From assembly GCA_964020155.1 (NCBI GenBank), contig OZ026561.1:2277047-2341046 (forward strand): a stretch of 64,000 nucleotides of DNA, written 5' to 3'. Positions 22,301 to 38,600 of this stretch are shown one piece after another (position 1 is the stretch's first letter; the number at the start of each line of letters is the position of its first letter). This stretch comes from Chondrilla cf. caribensis. Taxonomy: Eukaryota > Porifera > Demospongiae > Chondrillida > Chondrillidae. The notes below the pieces were generated by a model that saw nothing but the letters and a program-made list of their open reading frames with translations, made no database searches and was not told where the DNA came from. The translations under genes were made by a program, and so were the position numbers.

Positions 22301-24247
22301 ATCTCTGTGAGTTTGATCATCACTCTTATACATAGCGTATGATTTAATGTCATCTATGAACTTGCTTATTCATCCATGTCAACAATTTCATCTCAGCCTG
22401 CGTTCTCCCAAAGCACCAGATGCCAATGCTGATATGGGAGTACATGAAATGTCTTATGCTGTCATGCCACACTCTGGTTAGTGCACCCTATGTTATCTGT
22501 AGTGTACTGTATCACATCACAATACTGTAGTCAATATTCAATCTAATTTATATGGATAATACCCAGTAAAACCTGCATATACGTAAGTACATTTTGGAAG
22601 GTACACGTAATCTGTACTTGCATGTGATCAGAGCTGCTTGCTATTCCAGATATAAGCTAGTGAACCATAGTATATGTTAACCAGGGTACTGACTGTAACA
22701 TCTCAATCAATTTGTTTGATTAATAATTTTGTGACTCTATATATGCATAGGTACTTTCCAAGACTCCAATGTAATTCAACATGCTTATAATTTCAACAAC
22801 CCTCTTGTGTTGCACAAATGGCCATTTGCAATAAACCCAAAAGGTGAGTACCACTCTGATTTCAGTGATTAAATACGTACAATACGAGACACACTTGATG
22901 TGTAAAATCAAAAATTCATACTGTGCTGTACTTTTATACTCCTTTTCAGATGATATGCAAATCCATAACCAAAAACCCTTCACGTCTTAGAGAGTATGTA
23001 TGTCTATGCTACTATGGCAAAAGTGTAATTTTCCTGATGTTATATTGTATAATATGTCTCTTGTCAAATACTACTTTTTTGCAAAGGCTTTGGGTAACCT
23101 GCATATCTATATAATATTGCGACAAACTTCAGTCTTTACATATAATGTACGTACATATGTATATCCAGGTTTATGATTATGTTTGTTGTCAGGACATTTG
23201 TCAATTTACATGCTATCTGTGCGGTAGAATCCATCGAAATTTTGTATGACTTTGTTTCGCCTTGTAGCTTCTAGATGGTCAATGTTTCAATTGTCTAATG
23301 ATGCAATAATACTTGAGACAGTGAAAATTGTGAGTATTAAAGCTAATAACCTTCACCTGCATACAGTAGGTATTGCATATTAAGTACATATACTGGACAT
23401 GATTGTCATTATAATTTGGTATGTTGATCATGTGTGCAGGCCAGCAGAGCTAGCAATTGCATTGTGGTTAGGCTGTATGAAGCTTTTGGAGGTCATTCAA
23501 AAACCACCATTTCTTCCACATTAAGATTTTCCAGAGTAGCAAGGTTTGTTAGATTGTACATTCACTTATGCAGTGCTACTTCTATATTATTGTCATGTTT
23601 ATGTGTAAAGTTCGGATAAATTCACAATAAGTGGTAAATGTGTCAACTACAAACTTTGTAGCTGGTACAGTTTATGTTTGGCTCTAAAAGTCATTAAGTA
23701 GTAGATGGCACTTATTGGTACATATCTGTCAATGTTTGTGATTGGCTGTTAAATCATCACCTGTCAATTAACCTAATTTTGCAACTCAACTTTTGTATTA
23801 TTTGTTCTCTCCCTACTTAAGCAGTTTGGTGATTAAAGCACTGACTACTTGAGTAGCTTACATTGTACATAATCCCTGTTTAGTTGATGTGATCCGTAAA
23901 GTATATTTTTCACATAATTATGGAGAATGTTATGCAACATCAAGCAGCATTAGCAAAATAATACTTTGTTAGAGTTTCTTCAATAAAACAGATATAGGAT
24001 TATAGACATGACTGCACAATGCATGACTTGTTTCTGAAATAGATCCACAAACGTGTTATAATAATAATAATAATAATAAATATAATTATTAATATTATAA
24101 TACTATATGTAATAATATCGTTATCCCCACATCAATAGATGCAATATGCTTGAAAAAGATGAAGGAACCTCCTCAGAGTGGTGTGGATCTTTGGACATTG
24201 AATTAGCTCCTTTCGAAATTCTTACACTCAAATTTTATTTCAACTGA
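9051..24247 (+). CDS. MAN2C1: cytosolic alpha-mannosidase 2C1-like (GH38), 29 exons, complete
   Basis: GH38 alpha-mannosidase of the 2C1 type, a cobalt-activated cytosolic enzyme that trims free oligomannose glycans released during ER quality control. Exons: 9051-9154, 9310-9444, 9974-10070, 10188-10214, 10581-10829, 10898-10995, 11082-11173, 11264-11370, 11834-11944, 12337-12546, 12636-12673, 13113-13170, 13288-13379, 13469-13652, 13758-13943, 14053-14086, 14634-14692, 15051-15198, 16292-16368, 17058-17152, 17282-17386, 17475-17625, 21581-21724, 22197-22306, 22397-22476, 22751-22843, 23268-23329, 23440-23543, 24139-24247. All phases agree and give about 1052 residues, close to the usual ~1040. 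Visible motifs: GHCHIDSAWLWP (metal-binding His/Asp, ~262-275), [15 protein letters not shown] (nucleophile Asp, ~375), [50 protein letters not shown]. No signal peptide, as expected for the cytosolic form. The start ATG opens the conserved [13 protein letters not shown] segment. Intron 22 holds a transposon. Confidence 0.95.
10245..10460. repeat. (TG)n-rich microsatellite in MAN2C1 intron 4
   Basis: TG dinucleotide repeat with TGTTTGTG interruptions, about 30 bases after the very short exon 4. Frames across it are artefacts. Confidence 0.95.
14166..14338. mobile_element. foldback MITE in MAN2C1 intron 16
   Basis: The left arm (about 14178-14270: TACTTTCGTCAAACAGTAAT...CACTTTT) is the near inverse of the right arm (ending ...TAATTATTGTTTGACGAAAC near 14320). 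The element folds into a hairpin about 170 bases long with a T-rich loop. It has no coding capacity. Confidence 0.7.
15860..16255 (+). mobile_element. probable non-LTR retrotransposon 3' end with (TATCC)n tail
   Basis: An AT-rich stretch ends with a stem-like GCCCATTGGGCTAGTGGCC, then AAAATAAGATATCC and a short TATCC repeat. Upstream, a frame around 15950-16010 reads [13 protein letters not shown] followed by a stop, which could be the last codons of a LINE ORF2. The short tandem tail is the usual hallmark of a 3' LINE or SINE end. It sits in MAN2C1 intron 18 in the sense orientation. Confidence 0.4.
18868..21293 (-). mobile_element. pogo-like DNA transposon, apparently intact
   Basis: The ends GGGTAAATCCTACTATTATG and CATAATAGTGGCAATTACCC are imperfect inverted repeats of about 26 bases, each flanked by TA (18866-18867 and 21294-21295). 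TA target duplication is the rule in the Tc1/mariner-pogo superfamily. A single long uninterrupted transposase gene fills it on the - strand, antisense to the host MAN2C1 gene. Intact ends, target duplication and open frame together point to a recent insertion. Confidence 0.9.
19125..21038 (-). CDS. pogo-like transposase with C-terminal PHD finger, 637 aa
   Basis: Single-exon frame. Residues ~8-50 form a psq/CENP-B type helix-turn-helix ([19 protein letters not shown]...[12 protein letters not shown]). Residues ~95-130 match the Tc5/CENP-B second DNA-binding part. A DDE core follows with FNADETGI (~residue 175), [10 protein letters not shown] (~285) and [15 protein letters not shown] (~320), giving the three acidic residues in D-D-D form. 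After a Lys/Glu-rich basic linker (~500-570) the last 50 residues hold a PHD-type Cys cluster: CPGCGLVC, then [17 protein letters not shown] and YYCPSCI. The protein would cut and paste the surrounding element. PHD fingers usually bind histone H3 tails, which might guide target choice (inference). The start chosen lies inside the right inverted repeat margin by about 250 bases. Confidence 0.93.
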   Translation of the reverse strand: MASKGQKRKLWTEESMAAALQSVRDGKGLRETSRLYNVPVETLRRRVTGQVEPGCKPGPATILTDEEEDRLCHYLTEMCDIGYGLTREDVQRLAFSIVERIHRKHPFKDGKAGRGWFEGFMARHSNLVQRKPQPLSYCRALRSNPETIKDFFGKLGAIYGRLNLVSKPMQIFNADETGISIVHKPGKVIAQLGRRNVYAITAAEKGKTHTVLSCASASGFVLPPMIIYPRKQKVPDRLKEGCVANTLFANSENGWINNSLYLQWFKFFLDNIPPTRPVLLIEDGHSSHVSIELIELARENGVHLLCLPAHTTHILQPLDVGVFKSFKVHFSKACHRYLCSHPGQVITTEIIASLLKEAWHQALTPVNVMSGFKKCGIHPLNPGEISDRQLAPSKAFTPAATTTVPPSPDNELFTSEQQSLYKRRFEEGYDLPDPDYLAWLKIVHPEVTSPPCSDSKSSVHGSSKATTSSTGSDVLSELLVLPKPRKPQSKHPRKPALNSKAVMVTDDKVFDELKLKEKEKEMAEEKKKLKQIEKQEKKREKDNKNKGKDPISKKKGKESYVKKHPRPETTLTSGDTNTSADSDDTVCPGCGLVCKDDPGGLWVCYDNSDCETWYCFNCSGIPDKEDIPEYYYCPSCI

Positions 24248-24829
24248 TTTAGTACTCAGTTGATGTGTGAATTCATACAAGACTGTTTAATTACCTATTG
24301 ATTTCATCTATCCAATGTATGTATGTACATGTGCTACAAAAACTGATGCAGATAACGGTTATAATTGTAGATCCCACAGGCAATTGTAGATAACGTACAT
24401 AGTTCGAAGACTACATGTCAATACAGTTCCATTCATTAAGATCCTCCTGGTAGAGAACATAATAATATAGTGAAACTCAATTGACTTTAAGAAAACAACT
24501 ACGTAGGTTGACGTGGTTCATGATCAGGTGAACAGACAAAAGCAACCAGATAAGTACCTACTGATATGTTACATGATCTATGTACATGTACAAGAGAATG
24601 TAGACAGCTATATACGTACATGTACGTAGTTGTAATTACTATAGTATAGGATAACAATAGTTTTTTTAACCATTTACTATTATTTTTCATTAAAAAATCT
24701 ATTTCATTTATTAAACTTTATAATTCCCGATAAAATAAACTTGAAGCTCAATAAGAAGATATTTACAATTTTAAGATAGAAGTATTCCCTCAACACCAAA
24801 TATATTTTGTCTATTTCATTGTTTGTTTT
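24248..24829. other. 3' flank of MAN2C1-like gene, no gene
   Basis: AT-rich sequence directly after the MAN2C1 stop. No ORF with recognisable features. Confidence 0.5.
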
Positions 24830-25260
24830 GTTACAGGTACATATATAGTTGTTTTTGTAAGTCATGTAGGCTTTTGTAGATCACAGAGACTGTTATAAAT
24901 CATACTGGCTGTTGTGGATCATTGAGGTTTGTATAGGACTGCAGTGGCTGTTGGAGATCAGTGTGCTGAATATAATAAACCACACCAACTATTGGGGATC
25001 TCACAGGTTGTATATACAGCAGCTGTTGGGGATCTCACAGGCTGTTTCATATCATATGGGTGCTACAGGCAGGTTTACATCACACACACTGATGTATAGA
25101 GCACACGGATAGCTGTACATCATAAACACTAATGTAGATCATACATGCAGACTGATGTAGAGTGCAGGGGCTGTTGTAGATTACGCAGGCAGCTGTGCAT
25201 TACACACTCTGAGATGTGGAGCACAGCGGCTTTTGTGGATTATACATGGAGGTAGCAAAA
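24830..25260. repeat. decayed minisatellite, unit like GGCTGTTGTAGATCACAC
   Basis: Variants of GGCTGTTGTGGATCAT, GACTGTTATAAATCAT, AGCTGTTGGGGATCTCAC and GGCTGTTGTAGATTACGC recur roughly every 25-35 bases. The copies have diverged in both length and sequence, so this is an old array. Confidence 0.6.
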
Positions 25261-25800
25261 TTATATTACAATGATAGTACAATAACAATAATTATATATA
25301 TTATTTATACACCACCGTGAACATGTTCACAGTATTATATTATTGTACAAGGTTTGTCAGGTCTTGTACCACTTGCAAATACCACCAATATGTATTCTTC
25401 CTACAGTGAGACAATAATGTGTAAATGAGATATGACTCTGACATTTTATAATATACAGTAATACAGCCCTATAAGTACTATAAAATGGACACACGCACGC
25501 ACACACACTAGGCATAGAGTGAAGTGGAGGTGCATGTTACAGGCATAGTGCATGTACATACTTTACATCTCAGTCGGAATAACAGTGTGCTCATGCAAAC
25601 ATGCTTAGCAGGCATACAGAGTTTAAATGTACACAGAATATGTGTTTGAGACCAAGTGTACAATATGTGTACATGCTGTACAATTGTTGGTTTGTGCATG
25701 CATATGCAAAGAGGTGCTCACTGTTATAGCACGCTGGTATGCAGCTATAGACTTTAGTAGACACATTAATGTTAAATAAACAACTCAGCTTTTACCAACC

Positions 25801-31617
<5,817 letters not shown>

Positions 31618-31699
31618 TTTCCGAATCTCCTTATAATATCTACTCTTCTTTTAGGAACTCTTCTACGTTCAATTTGAGAATGGAACTAATTATGTCAAG

Positions 31700-32330
31700 A
31701 ACAAGCCTACATGACATACTCAGAGGTAGATTGTGGAATTATGAGTAGGGAGTGTATGTGCATAGCTAGATATACCTCGAACAATACACCACACAGTAAT
31801 TGTGCAATATGACAAATGGAGGCAGTGAGCATGATCACTAATTACAATGGCGTGATGTACAAAACATGATATTATATATTGTCTTCCGTTACCATGGTAA
31901 CTGAGCGATATCCCCGGGTGATAAATATGCTAACCTGTCCTAGGACTTCAGGCGAATTTATCACCCGGCGATAGCTAATTGACAGTCTAATTAATATAGT
32001 TTCTACGCATTCAATTGTGTCGGCATCAATGAATATCATTAACACTATAACAAAATGATCTCGAACGGAAGACAAATTAGTTATCACCCAATTACGAGGA
32101 TGGTAGCCATAATAGAATGCGAGACTGAGGCGAAGCCGAGGTCGAGTAATTCTATTAGGCTACCATCCGAGTAATTGGGTGATAACTACTACTTACAGTT
32201 AGATATACAATGATGTCTATCTGATATGATTCTGACAACTTGAAAGTTAAAAGTACAATGTTGTGAAGGCTGAAGAAAAGAGAGTAATCACCTGAGGCTG
32301 CTGGGGGCACCAACCAGTAGTGTAGTCGCG
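31700..32330. mobile_element. two adjacent foldback elements upstream of the Roc-COR gene
   Basis: At 31910-31968 GGGTGATAAAT and ATTTATCACCC pair around a short loop. At about 32079-32189 TTATCACCCAATTAC, ATGGTAGCC and GGCTACCAT, GTAATTGGGTGATAA form a longer foldback with a G/C-rich loop (GAGACTGAGGCGAAGCCGAG). Both share the GGGTGATAA end and may be related. No coding frame. Confidence 0.7.
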
Positions 32331-32337
32331 TATATAG

Positions 32338-32523
32338 ATGAGCGTGTGGGGGGGAGAGGGTTTCTATCCTATAATAGTAACACATCAATTTCCAGACACT
32401 CATATCTTCATGGATACTGAGGCTACAGACTTAAGCAAGTACCATTTTGTAGCTCTTCCTCTTCATGTCGTCTACGAAACTCGTTCGAAATTATCATTTT
32501 GTCGCTTGCATGCACTTTCGTAG
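32338..32523 (+). pseudogene. fragment resembling a DEDDh exonuclease (TREX-type) Exo I motif
   Basis: A short frame contains HIFMDTEATDL. This fits the Exo I signature (hydrophobic-D-x-E-x-T) of DnaQ-like 3'-5' exonucleases such as TREX1. It is followed by SKYHFVALPLHVVYE. Exo II and Exo III motifs were not found downstream. A related but more decayed piece (NFQTHLFLDL...PFCSSSY) lies at 61710-61797. It is probably a gene fragment or an isolated exon. The match is short and could be chance. Confidence 0.3.
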
Positions 32524-32529
32524 GTGTCC

Positions 32530-35500
32530 AAAATCGATCAATTACCGGACAAGAGCCAAAACATGGGTCAAAAGTTGTATATAAAATGTCCGGAAACCTA
32601 CTTTTAATATGAAAGTTAGAGGTCGATACGTACAGGTTATCCGACCCTAGCTATATGCTATATACTTTTAGGAATTCATATTATAGGCTGGATGGCGTAA
32701 ATCATCAATAATATAAATTTCCACGGGAATATAAATTCGTCCGAAATTTGGTCCATCATATAAACTTTCCACGCACACAGGCCGTAAGAACAAGAAAACA
32801 ATAATAGATTACTTACCTACTTTACAACATCAAATTTATATTTTTACAGTTAGCTCTTATAGCTTTTATCAATAACTTGAGAGAATTTTAGGGACGTAAA
32901 ACAAACTACTGTAGATTCAATCATAGACCCTTAATGAGGTAGACCCTCAATCCCATGCAGCGATCAAAACTTTTCTCTGTGGACCAGCCCCCTGATCCCA
33001 AGGATAGTGCTATAATATTATAACGAGACGTCCTGTTTCATCTGCACATAGACACTACATAACCTCTGCAGCAGCTCGCTAGCTGAAGAGCATACTACGT
33101 CTAGATATCGGAATATCGTATCGTAGACTCTTAGGGCTTCCTCGAGACTCTCGACAGCTAACTCTTCAGGCTTAAATATAGACATGCATGGCTGCAGTCC
33201 CGATTACATGCGCCAAACCATCACGGCCTGCGCTATAGTTGTGTGAGTATCTATGGTGTATTGAAGATCTATGGTATGATCGTAGATACTGAAAATCTAC
33301 GTGCATATATTATGGTATGATACAATGACCATAGATATTCAAAACAGAGACGTAGTTGAATTCATTGCATGGCAAAAGTTCTTATAATAATACGTATTGT
33401 GGTGTTACAGTAACTGTATTGCTGCAGGAACTGTGTCTGATCAGTACTATTCCTTTCAGCCCACATCATGTTGGCAAGTTGTGTTGATTCCAGTCATTCT
33501 GAAGACGTTAACCGCTAATCTAGTAACATTCCTCAAGGATATTCTGCTGAAGTCAAGAAGAAGCATGCCTCTCATTTGCACTTGAAAGGTGAACCCTTGA
33601 CCCACTAATGAATGTGCACCAGCCTCCTGTACAGTAGACAGGGTTCCCTGTGATTGGTCTCTAATATGGCATATATGGAGAATGGGGAATATCCATTCAC
33701 TGTCAGAGTCTCTGTAGTCCAAGACCTTGTATTTGAAGTTCTTTCCACTTGAAAAGCACTTGGAATCAGTAGAGTGTGAGTTGAAGGATCTACAAACGGA
33801 TCAATGAATCGTGTATGGATTCCTTCACCTTACCTGGCTACTGCATGAACTGACTAGCTTTGGTTGGCCCATGCACCACCAAAAGTGCTGTGATAGGAAA
33901 TACCAGGACCCATCCTGCATGTTCATCTGTGGTAGTTGTCACTTCAGCTGTGACAAGTACATGACGTTAAAATTACAATTGCTTACATATATATAGAAAG
34001 GAAAAGGGATCCAGTCAAAGCCTGGTCAGTTCTAGTGGACCTGGTGAACCTGAAGTGATGCTCAGCTTTGTGTATTTTTCTTCAAATGATCCCATTTGTG
34101 TATTTATGTCTTAATTGGCCCATTTTTATATTTACATGTGTAACTGATCAACAAATCCCTTCGATTATTGTTGCGAGTGTGATGGAGAATAAAGCTGAGT
34201 ATAAATCTATTCCACCCTCCTATATAGTTGTGGATTACAGGTGAATAAGATTCTGTCTTATGTTTTTCTTTTTGTGTAGGTGCCTGTATGTGATGTGTGC
34301 AAGGTCCTCATTCCTACTTGGTGTAGATACATATTATGCCAGCGTTGGGCTACTAGGAGCAAGCAAAATTTAGAATTTTGTTTACAATCAGTCAGTGTGT
34401 AACTACGTAGTATTGTTACCATAGTGAATATCAGATAGTTCCCTATTACTGATATTCAAGTAGCGGTTTGTAACAGATACACTGGTAATTAATATAACCT
34501 CTCTTTGATTGTTGGTCTAACACTTGCTTAGTCTACAGGATTGCCCACATCATACAGACTAGTAATTGTGACCGTATATGCACATACCAGCGTGGGTAAA
34601 GGGGTTTCTTCATGGCCATGGAATTCATCGAATTTTCATTTTATGTTACATTCTGAGGCAATGCTCTTTAACATGCTGTTTGGGCCACGATATGTCGTTC
34701 TGTTCCTAAGTTATATCAAAAGCCATTCCCATATATATTGTTTATGCTTGGTACTGTATATAAGGAGTTAACAAAGAGTTTGAAGTTTACCTTAGGCAAT
34801 TTGCATAATTGTATGGAATTATGTCCAGTGTTCATGACATCAGTAGTTCTTTGTGTTTACATCTGTAACATTTTTTGCTGAGAGCATTTAGTATGATTTC
34901 TATAACAAATCAGGGAATGATCACACCAATTATCATTATAATGAATAAAAGCATTATGAATAATAGCATTTCTGATTATTATACTATTCTATAGAGAAGG
35001 TTTTGGAGGAAAATGTCATGGTCAAACGTAATTGACTGCAAGGTTTGATGTACACAAAAATGGCGTATTGCTAGAATTTTGTAGTGGAAAGTCCTCAAAA
35101 CTCAGCTAATTATCATAATATAGGGCTGATACTTGACAGGCTGGACCATATGTATAATAAAATGTATGGTTCAAAACAGGTTAATGCCAAAAAGTTGTTT
35201 GAAGGGCAATATAATTGTGTTGTTAATTTTAACATGCTAAACTCAAAAATTAATATTATTCTGTCAACCCACGAAAATGATCATGACTCCTTTTCACAAG
35301 CTTAAGTGTACATCATATACATATTATAATATTATGGCTACTGGCAAGTAACAACCAAATACTATTTACAATAGACTTTCTACTTTCCTCGAGACCCCTT
35401 TGGTAAAGCGATCGGGCATGTTCTCATGCAACCTCTTTTCTCAATTTCACTATCCTTGCTTACTTAATATTACAACATAATAATATTCATAGATATGCAA

Positions 35501-35614
35501 TTATAATAAGCAGCTTGGATTAAGATGCAAGTTATGAGTGAATGTACAAAGTACATACCCAAATAACATGGCAAAAGTGCCATAATATTGTTCATGTTAA
35601 CAATTGTACATAGT
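32530..35614. other. intergenic, no supported gene
   Basis: Two compositionally exon-like patches, 33420-33780 and 33850-33965, have frames open on both strands but no motif that I recognise. A 88-codon - strand frame (33722-33456) reads like protein but cannot be assigned. The rest is AT-rich. Downstream of 35300 it becomes the 3' flank of WDR35. Confidence 0.4.
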
Positions 35615-38600
35615 CTATAACATATCAATAGGATGATGGCACAGTGGACAATTTGAAAATGAAACAATTTCTCTTTCACAAGCTCTGTGCTTACACGACG
35701 AGCACACCCACACTTGATGTTCAAGCAGTGGCTTCCCGGATACAATGCAGATAGGAAATTTAGCACCACAACTCCTACAGGAAGTTTCCCTTCATGACAA
35801 GGAGAGAGGTTAGAAGGTATTATTATTCGTACAGTACAGTACATACATAAAACACTGCTTGTTACATAAGAAATAAATATCCTAAAAATGCAAACCAAAT
35901 AAAAATACACTTGATTACAGTCCTATTAATGGTGCTACCATGCAAGATAATAATCCCCTGATAGCATCATTAATAAACTGCTTTTGGTGTTTGAGGTAAA
36001 CAGCATTGAATGGAGTGTACAAAACACAAAGCTTGGCCTTTATCACAACTATAAATGTGGAGGACCCATCGATGGCAAACGTAATCATTTTCCTTTCAAA
36101 CAAAACTCATTTCAAAATATGGTCCTTTGAAGAACATCATTTTTCACAAGATAGGTATGAAACATTCTGTTCAGATAAAAAACCATGACATGACAGGGAT
36201 GGATCAGTCATGGTCAGGTTATTGCAAATTTGGACATATTGCCACACAGTCCACTTACTGCATTGATGTGGTATTGAAATAGTTCTAGTGTAGGACACAC
36301 TAACTTGGAAAGCTTTCTATTTGTAAACACCTCATTATTACTGTGTGTGCTGGTATTCAATGATATTTGTAACTACGTATACAGCAAAAAATAATGCATT
36401 TAATCAGCCTTGCCTAGTGACAGCCATTTTTATGAACAATGCACTGATATGTTTCTTTTGGAGGACAGTGTACTCTGTACATGCATTGAATACACAGATG
36501 CAGTAACACCTAATATTAACTTCACACATCACAGCTGTAATATGCTTGAAGTGGCATAAGAATTTGAAATGGTTTGATTACAGTAGCTATATGTGAAATG
36601 TTGTCCATGGAAAAACACTTTTTATACTTAGCAATAGTGCATCCAAGGTATGCCACATGGGCAACAAGATCAACTGCACCTCGTGATGATGGATAGTGAA
36701 GAAAGAGCTTCGGTCTTCTCATAATTTCTATCATTCAATTTTGCACTACGCCAGTTATCATCCGGTTACTCGGGCAAAGTGTCCAATATTGTTCGCCCCC
36801 CCTCCCTGGGACCTACATGCCCTAGAGTCTTGTACTATATCAGACACATTGTCCAAGTAAGCAGGTGACAACCATTACTTATATAGTCTATTACATGTAC
36901 TCCATTTCCATTCAGTAAGATCCTCTTAGCTTTATGCAGCATTTTGCTAGGGACCATGAAGAAAGCGGATGAAAATAATCGATATTAGAACAAATTGAAT
37001 CAGGTTTGGGGTACACTTCACTACACAGTGGAGAGCTGGAAATAGTATATTATGTGTATAGCACAAGGAACATACCATTCATGCAAAGTTGACCCACAAG
37101 TGAAACAATCAACTGTCTTGCTATGGCTGTCTTTGGTAGGAGGATGCCTTTGAACACAAAATAAATAAAAAAATTAACAGTACAAAATAGAATAGATAGA
37201 GAAGAATAAATAAACTTACGTAAACACACAGCACATGTTATATGTATATTCTCTAATAACAATATACATGTACATACACAATAATAATAGGTATAAGCAT
37301 GATAGTACGTAGTGTTAGAGTTCCACAGATTGTTCTATGGAAGTAAAAACATGTTAATGAAACATTAATGCATGCACAAATTTCATATCAGTGACATTTT
37401 CACTTCAGGCAATACCCAAAATAATAAGTATTGTAAACATACTGAGTAAATATTTCCAATGCCAATTCTTGGAACTGCTGCCTTTCTTTGTCAGAGATGC
37501 TTTTAATGCCCTCAAGCTTGATGAATGCCTTTGAACACCAATCCAAGTGACGGCAAGCTGAACTGGCCAGAGCTATTAAAGAGAATATGTCCTTGGGGGA
37601 GATATGGTCTTCATAATCCCGAAGCATCAGAGCCTGCAAAGACAGGTTACACTGTGAAACTGTGAAATTCAGTTACCATATATGTACACTTGAACTTTTG
37701 GGGGATTGAACGTAGGCGGATTGCCAGTTCTGGCGATTTTTGTGGTTTGTGACGTAATTTCACAAATTTTAAATTTTTGCGGATAAAACTTTTGCAGATG
37801 GCTACTGATCTGCGAAAACTGCAAAAGTTTAACCCCATGAAAGTTGAAGTGTATGCGGTACATACTGTAATATACTGTGAACTTACAGTCCTCAGGCAAA
37901 ATTCTACTTGGCCGTTGTACCATTGCTGTTGAGCCAATATGTAAAAATGATAAGCTTCAGCTCCTCTCCAAGCACCGTCGATCAAAGCTGTATCGGAGGA
38001 TGTCAGTGAATCTACTAGAATCATTTGATCAAAATGGCTAGAAACCTGAAATTAGAAACAGGATTATCCTTAACATACGTACATACAATGTCACACATAA
38101 TGATTGTTGAATCTGTTCACACAGACATGGACAATATAGTTAGTCTTGTGTAGCCAATACCCATTCCCACTTTCGAGTTATAAAATTAGACTTTTATCTG
38201 ACAAGAAAGGTCTGGTCTCACAACATACTTATTTCTGTACTATAGCTATAAGGTTTATCTTCTGTATTACAGATTACAGAAAGGTCTGATGTGTGAACAA
38301 GTAAACTATATTGGATGGTGGCACCTTCTTAGTATCAAAGCGTAGTTTAACTATCATTTGGTACACGTATGTATATACATTATACATACGTACGTATACA
38401 TAAGTACGTAGATATGTACATAGATATGTACATAGCATATAGTACATAAACATAGGCAATCTTACAGAAATTCCTCCTTTGTCACTTTTGCCATGTGTTT
38501 TCATGAGGCTTGCAGTGTACTGCTCGATCAGAAGAGCACCAGTGACGAAGATCTTCTTCAATCTTAAAGGAGTGGCCATGTCCTTTGGTAGCATCGATGT

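Noticed and set aside
33456..33722. 88-codon - strand frame with protein-like text
   Set aside because: No motif, no splice partners and an equally open + strand frame; not enough to call a gene.
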